IMG/VR virus record: IMGVR_UViG_3300028392_000266
Location: 1-25,864 of that record
Length of the DNA stretch: 25,864 nt
Reading direction: 5' to 3' (one strand)
Source: a virus
The translations under genes were made by a program, and so were the position numbers. The notes beneath the pieces were generated by a model. That model was not told the origin of the DNA and searched no databases. It was given only the letters and a program-made list of their open reading frames with translations. How positions within the stretch are numbered: position 1 is the first letter of the stretch; each line of letters starts with the position of its first letter. Of the stretch, positions 7,786 to 15,690 are shown in pieces.

Positions 7786-9489
7786 ATGAGCCAACAATAT
7801 AGTGTAGCACTTAGGAATTTAATGAAAGGCAATACTTTTGTAGGAACTAATATGCCTACTGCTAAAGTGTATCTACTTGATAAGATAGGAGGGACTACTA
7901 ATGTAGTTCCTCATGTGGATAGTATATCTATATCAAGAGAAGAAGCTTCCTTTGGGCAGATAGCTTCATTTAATATAGTTAATATTAATCCAGCAGATAT
8001 TCAAGATATGGGATACTTTAATCCACACCGAAATGATACTACTAATGGGAAGGCATCTAATCAATGGTATAAAGAAATAGTTCCTTCTAAGAAAGTCCAG
8101 ATTAAGATGGGATATGGAGCTAATCTTGTATCTATATTCGTTGGTATTATAGATACTGTTAATATATCATATACTTCTGGTGAATGTATGCTTAAAGTTA
8201 CTTGTAGAGATATGACAAGATTATTATTAGATAGAACTATAACTTCATATGACATACAACCTTTAGTATCAGATGCTATAAACCATGTCGGTGGCTACTC
8301 GTCCTTAGACACTACAATAGAGGTAGATGATGGCACTAAATTTTCACAATATAATGTATTGAATGTTCCTTCTACTGGTGAAGATATGTTAATATTAAAT
8401 ATAGTAGGGAACTCAATAACTGTAATTAGAGGATGGAAAGGGACAACTGCTGGAACAATAGCTGACAATGCTGTCCTAAATTGTATCTATACTTTTCAAT
8501 ACTTACTGGAATATCCTGTTCCTCAAAATACATTAGATATCTTTCTGGACTATAATAGTACTAATCCAGATATAGCAGATGTCTTTAAGGATTTATGTTT
8601 AAGAGCAGGATTTGTAACAGGAGATATTCTAATAGAGAATACAGGAATACTATTAAATAATACTCCAGAAGGTAGTTTAGAATTTGACACTATTAGTTAT
8701 GCTGATGCTATAGAACAATTAAGCACTATGACAGCTTGGAGTAGTTGGTGTGATGAAAATGGTAAGATTAACTTTAAGAATCCACAGAATAACTCTTATT
8801 ATAAACAAGATGAAGAACAGATGTTTATAGCTAATACTCCAATATATTTAACCAAATGCTTTACACATTCTACTGACAAAACATTAATGGAGAGTGAACC
8901 TATTGAAGGAACTATCAAAGTATATAACTATACTAAGACTACACTATATGAACTTGATACTGACTATACTTATAATCCTTCTACTTATACTATCATGCTT
9001 AAAGAAACAGGTAATATAGTAGAATATGATATATGTAAAATTGACTATAATTATACTAATGGGATATTTGAGAATGGCTTAAATCTTTATAGCTTTGACC
9101 TTAACCTCTCACATAGTAACTATTATAGAAGCATCATGGTAACAGGAGATACAGATACTTATATAGCAGCTGTTAATACTCCTAATTGGGATAGTTCAGT
9201 AATAGAAGCAGATAAGACATTGTTTGTAAATGATACTACACTTGATGATATAGATAAGGTTGCTAATTGTGCTAATAGATTACTACTTGATATGAAAGAA
9301 AGATATATGACTATATCATTAGAAGGGATAGCCAATCCTTGGCTTCAAATAGGTGATACAATACGTATTCTTATATATGGCACTATATATGGTATCTATA
9401 AGATAAGTGGCTATACAATGTCATATTCGGCTACTGAAGGTATGACTATGAACCTAAATGGTTACTTCATTAGTAACTTATCAGTTTAG
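7786..9489 (+). CDS. Baseplate hub / tail-associated protein
   Basis: The 567-aa protein fits the hub that closes the distal end of the tail tube. The N-terminal half contains VDSISISREEASFGQIASFNIVNINP and KVQIKMGYGANLVSIFVGIIDTVNISYTSGECMLKVTCRDMTRLLLDR, a pattern seen in gp27-like hub proteins (a metal-free beta-barrel binding the tube). A middle part carries the FKDLCLRAGF...SYADAIEQLSTMTAWSSWCDENGKINFKNP segment common in hub proteins, and the C-terminal part resembles ILIYGTIYGIYKISGYTMSYSATEGMTMNLNGYF. No peptidase active site was seen. It follows the small tail gene and precedes the fibre gene in one co-directional block. Confidence 0.75.
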   Translation: MSQQYSVALRNLMKGNTFVGTNMPTAKVYLLDKIGGTTNVVPHVDSISISREEASFGQIASFNIVNINPADIQDMGYFNPHRNDTTNGKASNQWYKEIVPSKKVQIKMGYGANLVSIFVGIIDTVNISYTSGECMLKVTCRDMTRLLLDRTITSYDIQPLVSDAINHVGGYSSLDTTIEVDDGTKFSQYNVLNVPSTGEDMLILNIVGNSITVIRGWKGTTAGTIADNAVLNCIYTFQYLLEYPVPQNTLDIFLDYNSTNPDIADVFKDLCLRAGFVTGDILIENTGILLNNTPEGSLEFDTISYADAIEQLSTMTAWSSWCDENGKINFKNPQNNSYYKQDEEQMFIANTPIYLTKCFTHSTDKTLMESEPIEGTIKVYNYTKTTLYELDTDYTYNPSTYTIMLKETGNIVEYDICKIDYNYTNGIFENGLNLYSFDLNLSHSNYYRSIMVTGDTDTYIAAVNTPNWDSSVIEADKTLFVNDTTLDDIDKVANCANRLLLDMKERYMTISLEGIANPWLQIGDTIRILIYGTIYGIYKISGYTMSYSATEGMTMNLNGYFISNLSV

Positions 9490-9503
9490 AAGGAGGAGAT
9501 TAT

Positions 9504-11849
9504 ATGGCAAGAAATAGTGCTTCTGAAATATCAAGAATGATACAGAAACAGTTTAATACTGATCCTAAAGTTAATAATAAAATCAAGAATATGGGTAGTG
9601 ATGGAGTTTATGTAGGAACTCTATTAGCTCAAAATATAGTAGGTGCTTATATATCTACCCAGAATTGGGATGAAGTAACTTCTAACTATATTAAACTACA
9701 GAAACAACTACAATACTTTAAAGAAGGCACTACTACTAAAATGGCTATGGGATTCCTACCAGACCATACAGGGACTATAATACCTGGTATTGTTCTTGGA
9801 GCAGGAGCAGGAAATGATAGTAGTGTTAATAAAGGTTATTTGACTAAAGATGCTAATGGACTTAATATATTCTATGTAGGAACTAATAATCAAGCTCAAG
9901 GAATAAGTATTAAAGCAGATGGTATATATTGTACTTCTGCTTTAAAGCTTGATACTAAATTAGCTGATACTTATATTAATAGTGCTTCCACATGGACTGC
10001 TAAACTTAATGAATCAGAAATGAAAGTAGTATTAGAAAATCCTGCCAAAGCATGGGATATACCTAAAGCCAATTTAGATACTACTACAGTAACATCTTGG
10101 GATGGTGCTGTTACAAAATCTACAGCTTTAGATACATTACTTAATACTACAAGACTTAATAGCACATATATACAATCAGCTGCTCTTGATGCTTCTAAAT
10201 TTAATACTAAACAGATTATATTAGCATCTGATACATGGACTGATAATTCACCTACTTCTGGGAAAGTAGCTTGGAATGCTCATAAAGTATACTATGGTGG
10301 AACGGAATACTCTATAACTGCTGGAAATACATCTGATAAATATATAGTATGGGTAGTTGGTTATGACCATTATGATACTTATGCTACTATGCCTACCTTA
10401 TCTGATTATGCTTTTGTAATAGCAGTAAATAATGCTGGTATTCATGATATAGCATGGTATAGTAGAGTAGCTCGTAAATTCATAGAGAGTGCGTTTATAG
10501 CTGATTTAGCAGTAAAGGATGCTCATATAGAGAATGCTACTATAACAAGTGCTAAGATTGCTTCTCTAAATGCTGATAAGATAAACGCTGGAACTCTAAC
10601 TGGTTTTACTATTCAAACAGCAGCATCCCCTAATCCTCGTATAGTAATGTCAAGCAATGGCATCTGTAGTTATGAATCAGCTACATATAAACATGGTTTA
10701 GAAGTTACTACAAGTCATGCAGATTTAACTTTATACTATAGTAATGCTGAAACATTTAAAGTATACAATGATTTAGGAACCAAAATAGATATTAAAGGTA
10801 TGGGGCATACTTTCTTGTCTGTAGGGGATAATGCAGCTGTAGATGTTAATGGTACTTGGGACTTTACTGGTGTTACTACTATAGGTTTAAATACCTCATC
10901 TGACCAAGTGTTATCTATAGGTGGTAAAACGATATCTCATATAGATGACCAAGGTGCTACTGTAACTGATCCTTGTTCAGTATTTGATATTAGTTCAGAA
11001 TTCATTCCTTGGTCAGATGATACAAAACTTATGATACAAAGTAATCATGCTACTCAACCTTATACTATACTTGAACTTATGACACCTAATCAGGCAGGAA
11101 TTGCTCAAAGAGAAGCAACATTGGCAGTTCATATAGTACCTGGTAGTGGAACACTATCTGGAGCAGACTATTTTGGGGATTTCTCTTTATTGACTTATCA
11201 AGATGATCCACGATTCGTAATGGTTGCTCAATCAAGAGGTCAAAATATAGCTCCTCCTCCATGGTGGGGTGTATTAGTCTCTACTGACTACTTCGATGGA
11301 ACAACAAGTATTCTTGAAGGATTTAGATTCACAAGAACAGGAGTTGCCAAGGGCGAAACTTTATGGAAAAGAGCATCAGCTACTCATATTAATCAACTTC
11401 GTTTAGGTGACTATAGTACTATGGTAGAAAGATTAGCTTCCGCAGATGTTAACTATGCTACTAATAGAAAGTTAGATATTATGTTTAATGCTTTCTGTTC
11501 AAATTATACTAATAATTATTATCAACAGTATAATGCTTATGCTGATTCATATAAGATGGAGTTTGATGGTTCTGCTGTGAGTGGAGCAAGTGGTGGTGGA
11601 TTTAAGTTCTTTGCTCGACCTACTATAGATTGGGGTAAATATGAACATGGAGATAGTGAATGGTTCCTATGTATGAACTTACATAAGAATGGTATGGTTC
11701 TCGGGGGTGCTGGGGAAGCTTTCTATATATCTCATGCTTCAGGTGCTACTGACCTTTATATTGGATTAGCTGGGAAGACTACTAAACCTATAGGAACTTG
11801 GGACTTTAGTGGTTCAACTGTATCAGGATTAACTGCTGTATTTGGTTAA
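9504..11849 (+). CDS. Central tail fibre / tip protein
   Basis: This 781-aa protein probably extends from the hub as a trimeric central fibre. An N-terminal helix region (1-75) is followed by beta-rich fibre domains. A characteristic stretch at about 325-370 (FIESAFIADLAVKDAHIENATITSAKIASLNADKINAGTLTG) matches the repeated alpha/beta collar found in central fibres and J-like tip proteins. The C-terminal third has glycine-rich beta segments and ends IGTWDFSGSTVSGLTAVFG, echoing an internal NGTWDFTGVTTIGL repeat. The AGGAGG site lies at 9491-9496. It is a likely determinant of host binding. No depolymerase catalytic motif is obvious. Confidence 0.75.
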   Translation: MARNSASEISRMIQKQFNTDPKVNNKIKNMGSDGVYVGTLLAQNIVGAYISTQNWDEVTSNYIKLQKQLQYFKEGTTTKMAMGFLPDHTGTIIPGIVLGAGAGNDSSVNKGYLTKDANGLNIFYVGTNNQAQGISIKADGIYCTSALKLDTKLADTYINSASTWTAKLNESEMKVVLENPAKAWDIPKANLDTTTVTSWDGAVTKSTALDTLLNTTRLNSTYIQSAALDASKFNTKQIILASDTWTDNSPTSGKVAWNAHKVYYGGTEYSITAGNTSDKYIVWVVGYDHYDTYATMPTLSDYAFVIAVNNAGIHDIAWYSRVARKFIESAFIADLAVKDAHIENATITSAKIASLNADKINAGTLTGFTIQTAASPNPRIVMSSNGICSYESATYKHGLEVTTSHADLTLYYSNAETFKVYNDLGTKIDIKGMGHTFLSVGDNAAVDVNGTWDFTGVTTIGLNTSSDQVLSIGGKTISHIDDQGATVTDPCSVFDISSEFIPWSDDTKLMIQSNHATQPYTILELMTPNQAGIAQREATLAVHIVPGSGTLSGADYFGDFSLLTYQDDPRFVMVAQSRGQNIAPPPWWGVLVSTDYFDGTTSILEGFRFTRTGVAKGETLWKRASATHINQLRLGDYSTMVERLASADVNYATNRKLDIMFNAFCSNYTNNYYQQYNAYADSYKMEFDGSAVSGASGGGFKFFARPTIDWGKYEHGDSEWFLCMNLHKNGMVLGGAGEAFYISHASGATDLYIGLAGKTTKPIGTWDFSGSTVSGLTAVFG

Positions 11850-11867
11850 TATAAGGAGGATATAAGA

Positions 11868-12011
11868 ATGGATGCTATAGATATTAAAGAATTAGTAATA
11901 GATACACCTATACAACAGAAACCTCAAACACCTAGCCTTCCCTCTAATAAAGAGAAGGCTATACTTGAGGAAGAATGCTTACAAAGCTTTATAGATGGAG
12001 GTGTTATTTAA
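11868..12011 (+). CDS. Small protein of unknown function (47 aa)
   Basis: Function is not recognised. The ORF has a strong AAGGAGG site at 11853-11859 and an ATG start, and its stop TAA overlaps the next start as TAATG at 12009-12013. The product is acidic and proline-containing in the middle (PIQQKPQTPSLPSNKEK) with a C-terminal helix (AILEEECLQSFIDGG). Its end carries the GGAGGT ribosome-binding site of the next gene, so the two are translationally coupled. It could be a small assembly factor or linker for the receptor-binding protein, by position only. Confidence 0.65.
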   Translation: MDAIDIKELVIDTPIQQKPQTPSLPSNKEKAILEEECLQSFIDGGVI

Positions 12012-13492
12012 TGGCAGTTACTATATCAGAAAGTAATCATGGATATACTCATGTAGTTGGTAGTATGAGTGGACTACAATATACAGCAGAAAATTATGAT
12101 TGGTTCGGATGGGAATTATATAAGTGGGATGGTTCTGCTTGGCAATATCAATCATGGATAGGTAATAATCCTGCTGACCATACTGGAACTACTTCATGGA
12201 CTCAAGAATTTACTGATAATCAACCAGGCTGTGCTTATTATGTTAGATTCTATGCTCAATATCAAGGAACATGGTATTCATTCATATCAGGAACATGGAC
12301 TTCTACTGATTATATACCAGATGCTACTTTTAGTAATAATTCTACACAGAAGACTACTATTACTTTTGATTATACTAATAGTGCTGGAACTATGAGTCTT
12401 TTCGTATGGAATGGTTCAGCATATGTAGGGATAGCAAGTTCTGGTTTACCTTATAATAAGACAGGTGACACAATAACATTAAACACATTATTGCCTAATC
12501 AGGGATATTCTTTTATAGTTAGAACTTATGTAGAGTCTTGGTATAGTGAAACTACTTATGTGACATACACTACTCAAGATTGGATGACTATACCTTCAGG
12601 AGTAGTCTTAGGTTCTTCTGGACGATATAATGGTGGTATGTTTGTTAGTTGGGGGGACCATGGTTATGAAAGTTCTGGATTCCATTATTACTTACAAATA
12701 GATGGTGGAACAGTCCAATATAGTAGTAGTTATCTTAACTATTCATATGATGCTCAAGATTATAGTGTTCAACATAACTTTAGAGTAGTTCCTAATTATA
12801 ATGGATATCCTCCTTCAGGGACTCAAGGATGGTATTATGATAGTAGCCATTACACTTCATTAGCATATATATGGACTGCTCCTCACTATCCTACTGGTAT
12901 TAGTATAGGAACTAAAACAAGTTCTTCTATTGCCCTAACAGCTACAGGTATGACAGGTTTATATAGTGCTGTAGAATGGAGATATAGAGTATATGGTAGT
13001 GGTAGTGGATGGAGTAGTAGTATTGATTATGGTGGTAGTATGTCAGTTACATTAAGTTCTCTATCTTCCTATACTAACTACGAAATAGATGTTTATGGTT
13101 ACTATGGAACTTCTGGTGTTACTTCTGTAGGTCATTATGATATAACTACTTATACTAAACCTTCTACTTTCTCATGGACTACATCTATTAGCCAAGGTGG
13201 AGGTATATATGGTTATGATTTAGCTAACTATAGATTAAAGATACTTACTGCTGTAGAATGGAATGCCTTTACTACTCGTATTAATCAGTATAGAGCATAT
13301 TTAGGCTATGGAGGATATACTTTTACTACGGTATCTACTAATACTGCTATGACTGCTTCTATCATCAATGAAGCTATAACTGCTATTAATGCTATGAGTC
13401 CTCCTACATCAACTCCATCTTCTGTTAGTTCAGGAAATACAATTACTGCTTATATATTTACAAGATTAAGAGATTCATTAAATTCTCTATAG
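12011..13492 (+). CDS. Repetitive beta-domain receptor-binding/tail protein
   Basis: The 493-aa product is rich in tyrosine, serine, threonine and tryptophan and looks like a series of fibronectin-III-type beta-sandwiches. Examples are SSIALTATGMTGLYSAVEWRY...VTLSSLSSYTNYEIDVYGYYG and the similar TITLNTLLPNQGYSFIVRTYVESWY. The N-terminal domain has several tryptophans (DWFGWELYKWDGSAWQYQSW) that could bind carbohydrate. The C-terminus (from about residue 405) is a helical segment, LTAVEWNAFTTRINQYRAYLGY...AIIN-type, seen at the end of some phage tail proteins. Start is ATG 12011 because GGAGGT lies at 11998-12003. It probably acts as an adhesin or fibre at the tail tip (inference). Confidence 0.65.
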   Translation: MAVTISESNHGYTHVVGSMSGLQYTAENYDWFGWELYKWDGSAWQYQSWIGNNPADHTGTTSWTQEFTDNQPGCAYYVRFYAQYQGTWYSFISGTWTSTDYIPDATFSNNSTQKTTITFDYTNSAGTMSLFVWNGSAYVGIASSGLPYNKTGDTITLNTLLPNQGYSFIVRTYVESWYSETTYVTYTTQDWMTIPSGVVLGSSGRYNGGMFVSWGDHGYESSGFHYYLQIDGGTVQYSSSYLNYSYDAQDYSVQHNFRVVPNYNGYPPSGTQGWYYDSSHYTSLAYIWTAPHYPTGISIGTKTSSSIALTATGMTGLYSAVEWRYRVYGSGSGWSSSIDYGGSMSVTLSSLSSYTNYEIDVYGYYGTSGVTSVGHYDITTYTKPSTFSWTTSISQGGGIYGYDLANYRLKILTAVEWNAFTTRINQYRAYLGYGGYTFTTVSTNTAMTASIINEAITAINAMSPPTSTPSSVSSGNTITAYIFTRLRDSLNSL

Positions 13493-13516
13493 TATTGGTT
13501 ATACTTAACAATTTTA

Positions 13517-13525
13517 TGTTATAAT
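13517..13525 (+). promoter_or_regulatory. Extended -10 promoter before the XhlA-like gene
   Basis: TGTTATAAT has a perfect TATAAT at 13520-13525 with the TG extension. It is a one-base variant of the TGCTATAAT promoter word found elsewhere in the window. A second TATAAT lies at 13531-13536. No clear -35. It would give the putative lysis gene its own promoter. Confidence 0.5.
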
Positions 13526-13558
13526 TTAGGTATAATATTACTGGAGAGGAGTGTTAAA

Positions 13559-13762
13559 ATGAATCATGTATGTATTAACCAAGTAAATATATCTCAAGCT
13601 GAAAAACAAATAGCTGTATTAGAAAATAAGGTATGTAATAATACTGAAGATATTAATAGAATAGAGAAGTTAATGGGGAAAACATTCTATGTATCTATTA
13701 CCACATTAATAACGCTTATAGGTGGTATGGCTGTAGTAATATTTAATTTAATAGTAAAATAA
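13559..13762 (+). CDS. XhlA-like membrane protein (holin-associated)
   Basis: The 67-aa protein has an N-terminal coiled coil (residues about 9-40, with the LENKV and INRIEKL heptads) and one C-terminal transmembrane helix (about 44-64, FYVSITTLITLIGGMAVVIFNLI) ending in a lysine. This is the layout of the haemolysin XhlA / BhlA family encoded in lysis cassettes of Firmicutes phages. It has a GGAGAGGAG site at 13543-13551 and its own putative promoter. No endolysin gene follows, which is unusual. It may act alone in membrane disruption or have another membrane role. Confidence 0.75.
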   Translation: MNHVCINQVNISQAEKQIAVLENKVCNNTEDINRIEKLMGKTFYVSITTLITLIGGMAVVIFNLIVK

Positions 13763-13779
13763 TCAAAGGATGTGTTCCT

Positions 13780-13956
13780 ATGAAATATATAGTAGGAAGT
13801 CAAGTTTTTATTCCCTCGATTGGTATATCTGGACTTGTTGTAGACATTAAATATCCAGATAGTAAATACTTGGAACCTCAAAATAATTATTACATAGTAA
13901 ATATTTATAATAATATATATTATTTCTTAGAACACGAAGTAGAGATTGTGCTATAA
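13780..13956 (+). CDS. Small protein of unknown function (58 aa)
   Basis: Function is not recognised. The ORF starts at ATG 13780 after AAAGGA (13765-13770) and ends TAA before the bidirectional terminator, so it is the last gene of the rightward unit. The product is beta-rich: KYIVGSQVFIPSIGISGLVVDIKY, then NYYIVNIYNNIYYFLEHEVEIVL. It resembles a small SH3-like barrel of the kind seen in minor phage proteins. No cysteines, signal peptide or membrane segment are present. It is too short to hold a lysin domain. Coding status is supported by the ribosome-binding site and codon pattern. Confidence 0.65.
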   Translation: MKYIVGSQVFIPSIGISGLVVDIKYPDSKYLEPQNNYYIVNIYNNIYYFLEHEVEIVL

Positions 13957-13994
13957 TGAAGTATAGCCTTCTCTTCTCTTCTCCTCATATTAAA

Positions 13995-14028
13995 AGCCAC
14001 TACCATAAATGGTAGTGGCTTATTTTTA
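13995..14028. terminator. Bidirectional terminator between convergent units
   Basis: AGCCACTACCAT (13995-14006) and ATGGTAGTGGCT (14009-14020) form a perfect 12-bp hairpin. Rightward it is followed by TATTTTTA; leftward it is followed by TTTTAAT. It lies between the last rightward gene (ends 13956) and the last leftward gene (ends 14026), so one hairpin can serve both operons. Confidence 0.92.
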
Positions 14029-14193
14029 CTCTTTAACTATATTAGCTATATCTACTGGTCTTGTAAGTTTGCTTAATACTTTGTTTATTTCCTGTATCTC
14101 TTTAAGTCCTTTATAATCTACTCTATCTAAGAATATCATTATAGTATTAAGTTCTTGTTCAGTTAACTCTATATACATTGGTTGATTACCCAT
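14026..14193 (-). CDS. Small protein of unknown function (55 aa)
   Basis: Function is not recognised. The ORF follows a strong GGGAGGTGA ribosome-binding site placed inside the end of the preceding small gene. The product is mostly helical and charged: YIELTEQELNTIMIFLDRVDYKGLKEIQEINKVLSKL. It ends in an IANIVKE tail. A single amphipathic helical hairpin is likely. Its stop lies within the base region of the bidirectional terminator, so it is the last gene of the leftward operon. Position after a repressor suggests an early or regulatory accessory role, but that is inference. Confidence 0.7.
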   Translation of the reverse strand: MGNQPMYIELTEQELNTIMIFLDRVDYKGLKEIQEINKVLSKLTRPVDIANIVKE

Positions 14194-14195
14194 TC

Positions 14196-14306
14196 TTATT
14201 CACCTCCCATCATTATTATAAATAGTATTGCTTTTATCGTTGCTACTATACCTATACTTATTAATATTGCCATTAATATTTGTGCTATTACAGTTTCTAC
14301 TATCAT
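14196..14306 (-). CDS. 36-aa single-pass membrane peptide
   Basis: The product is nearly all hydrophobic (MIVETVIAQILMAILISIG, then IVATIKAILFIIMMGGE) with one acidic residue near the N-terminus and one lysine in the middle. It forms one long or two very short membrane helices. ATG overlaps the TGA stop of the upstream repressor as ATGA, indicating translational coupling. Its 3' end contains the ribosome-binding site for the next gene, so it is embedded in a tight operon. It could be a tiny holin-like or superinfection-exclusion membrane peptide; nothing in the sequence decides. Confidence 0.65.
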   Translation of the reverse strand: MIVETVIAQILMAILISIGIVATIKAILFIIMMGGE

Positions 14307-14551
14307 ACATTAACCCACATCTCATATCTTGATTTATCTGCTATTATAGTAATGTTATCATCTAATTCTTCTATAGTTACATTTAATACTGTAGCTATTC
14401 TTTTCTTTATGTAGTCACTAACAAATATAGTTACATTTTCTATCCCTTGTATTTGGTATACTGATACTTTAGCCATCTTAGCTAATTGTTCTTTACTTAT
14501 TCTTTTTTCTTGTCGGATTTTTCTTAACATTGTTGTACCTCTAATTTTCAT
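14303..14551 (-). CDS. XRE-family transcriptional repressor (Cro/CI-like)
   Basis: The 82-aa protein carries a Cro/CI-type helix-turn-helix at about residues 8-62 (MLRKIRQEKRISKEQLAKMAKVSVYQIQGIEN ... IKKRIATVLNVTIEEL), with the typical SKEQLAKMAKVS turn. A short tail (DDNITIIADKSRYEMWVNV) follows; there is no peptidase domain, so it is Cro-sized. The start at 14551 is chosen because AAAGGTGG lies 8 bases upstream; a longer frame to 14587 lacks a ribosome-binding site. The stop is TGA, one of only two in the window. It likely regulates early or late promoters. Which operators it binds is unknown. Confidence 0.8.
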   Translation of the reverse strand: MKIRGTTMLRKIRQEKRISKEQLAKMAKVSVYQIQGIENVTIFVSDYIKKRIATVLNVTIEELDDNITIIADKSRYEMWVNV

Positions 14552-14651
14552 TTTGAATTCCACCTTTATATTAGACCATATAGACACACTTAATATTTTT
14601 GATATAGTATGTCTACTGTTATGTTTAATGGTCTTCCTATGCTTATTTACC

Positions 14652-14846
14652 CTATTTATCTAATGCTTCAAATTCTTCATCATCAAAGAGTAAGTCTATT
14701 AGATGATTCTTATTGACTAACTTTTCTTGTAGAACTTCTATTTGATGTAATAATGTTTCTATGTATAATTGTGTAGACTTAATAGATACATCTAATGCTG
14801 ATATAACCGTTCTTAATAGTTCATTTTCTTGTTCATACTTTCCCAT
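14652..14846 (-). CDS. Small coiled-coil protein (64 aa)
   Basis: Function is not recognised. Nearly the whole protein is predicted coiled coil: leucine/isoleucine heptads through ENELLRTVISALDVSIKSTQLYIETLLHQIEVLQEKLV, then an acidic tail, LLFDDEEFEALDK. The ATG overlaps the stop of the HNH gene (TAATG), with AGGAGG inside that gene, so the two are coupled. It ends 100 bases before the repressor start. It may be a dimeric adaptor or inhibitor, but nothing specific is visible. Confidence 0.7.
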   Translation of the reverse strand: MGKYEQENELLRTVISALDVSIKSTQLYIETLLHQIEVLQEKLVNKNHLIDLLFDDEEFEALDK

Positions 14847-15355
14847 TAGTTACTACCTCCTATAATATGATAGTAGCTTTTAGCAACTAAATATGCTTCT
14901 CTTGCTTCTTGCTCTGTATCATACACTCCAATATAATGTTTTACTCCATGTGCTGCTATTGCTGCTTGATACCTATTACCTTTCTTAGAATATCCTTTAG
15001 TATTTTTCTTGTTCCATTTATTCTCCGTATCACTTACTATCCTTAAGTTACACTTTCTATTATCTAAAGAATTCCAGTTTCGATGGTCAATACAATCTTT
15101 AGTAGTAGCTGGATTCATTATGATTCTATGTATCGATACCTTTTTTCTTACTCCATTATTTAGTGGTGCTGGTATTCTAATTACAGCATAGAAGTTCTTT
15201 ATCTTCTTATCATATTGAACTCCTATTGTTCCACTATAGCTCTCTAATAATGGCAAATCATCATTGTCTATCAACATATATTGTATTGTTCCCTTATAGT
15301 TACACTCAATGTATGTAATTCCTGTCTTATTATCTTTTCTATACGAATTATTCAT
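14846..15355 (-). CDS. HNH homing-type endonuclease with AP2 domain
   Basis: The 169-aa protein has an HNH_3-like core at about residues 70-115 (VSIHRIIMNPATTKDCIDHRNWNSLDNRKCNLRIVSDTENKWN), with the H-R, D-H-R and N-L-R signature residues in place. An AP2-type DNA-binding domain follows at about 120-165 (KGYSKKGNRYQAAIAAHGVKHYIGVYDTEQEAREAY). This layout is typical of free-standing phage homing endonucleases that nick DNA and promote their own spread. Start is taken at the second ATG (15355), since AAGGGAG is only one base from the ATG at 15364. It sits inside the leftward operon after an RHH gene. Catalytic residues look intact. Confidence 0.88.
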   Translation of the reverse strand: MNNSYRKDNKTGITYIECNYKGTIQYMLIDNDDLPLLESYSGTIGVQYDKKIKNFYAVIRIPAPLNNGVRKKVSIHRIIMNPATTKDCIDHRNWNSLDNRKCNLRIVSDTENKWNKKNTKGYSKKGNRYQAAIAAHGVKHYIGVYDTEQEAREAYLVAKSYYHIIGGSN

Positions 15356-15412
15356 AGCACTCATTCTCCCTTGTATTTTATTATTATTTAAAGCCTTCTT
15401 TAGTCTATATTC

Positions 15413-15574
15413 TTATTTAAATGGATACGTTAATATTATTGTTTCTATAAAGTTTGATTGTGTTCTATTCTCTGATTCTGCTATAGATTTAAGTTTATTA
15501 ATAGCTTCTTCTGATAATCTAATACTTATCATTCGTCTAACCTCTTCTTTAAGAGGTCTACCTTTATTAGCCAT
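15413..15574 (-). CDS. Ribbon-helix-helix (CopG/Arc-type) DNA-binding protein
   Basis: The 53-aa protein contains a basic arm (MANKGRPLKEEVRR) and a full RHH fold: strand MISIRLSEEA, helix INKLKSIAESEN, turn RTQSNF, helix IETIILTY. It has the conserved R-T-x-S start of the second helix. Such proteins bind as dimers to short palindromes and often autoregulate. It has an AGGAGG site and a well-formed promoter (TATAAT at 15609-15614). It is the first gene of the HNH-coil-XRE transcript. Targets are unknown; copy control or early gene repression are both possible. Confidence 0.82.
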   Translation of the reverse strand: MANKGRPLKEEVRRMISIRLSEEAINKLKSIAESENRTQSNFIETIILTYPFK

Positions 15575-15608
15575 TTATTGTTTCCTCCTTTCTCTACCCT
15601 CTATTTAT

Positions 15609-15637
15609 ATTATACATCAATATATATTTATTGTATA
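15609..15637 (-). promoter_or_regulatory. Leftward promoter for the RHH-HNH-XRE operon
   Basis: On the minus strand, TATACA (15632-15637) is followed by a 17-base spacer and a perfect TATAAT (15609-15614). The RHH start codon lies about 35 bases downstream with an AGGAGG site between. The -35 matches the sigma-A consensus at four of six positions. Confidence 0.7.
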
Positions 15638-15642
15638 TACCT

Positions 15643-15684
15643 AAATTAAATAAATTTACAGGGCATATAGTTTTAATATACCCT
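15643..15684 (-). terminator. Terminator after the primase-helicase gene
   Basis: On the minus strand, AGGGTATAT, a 7-base loop and ATATGCCCT form a 9-bp stem with one G-U pair (15660-15684). A T-rich tract follows (15643-15659). It begins only a few bases after the stop of the replication gene and separates it from the next promoter. Confidence 0.65.
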
Positions 15685-15690
15685 ATAAGA

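Noticed and set aside
14590-14650. Short leftward frame reading SIGRPLNITVDILYQKY between the coiled-coil and XRE genes
   Set aside because: Only about 18 codons, with no normal start codon and a weak ribosome-binding site. At most it is a remnant of a helix-turn-helix gene.
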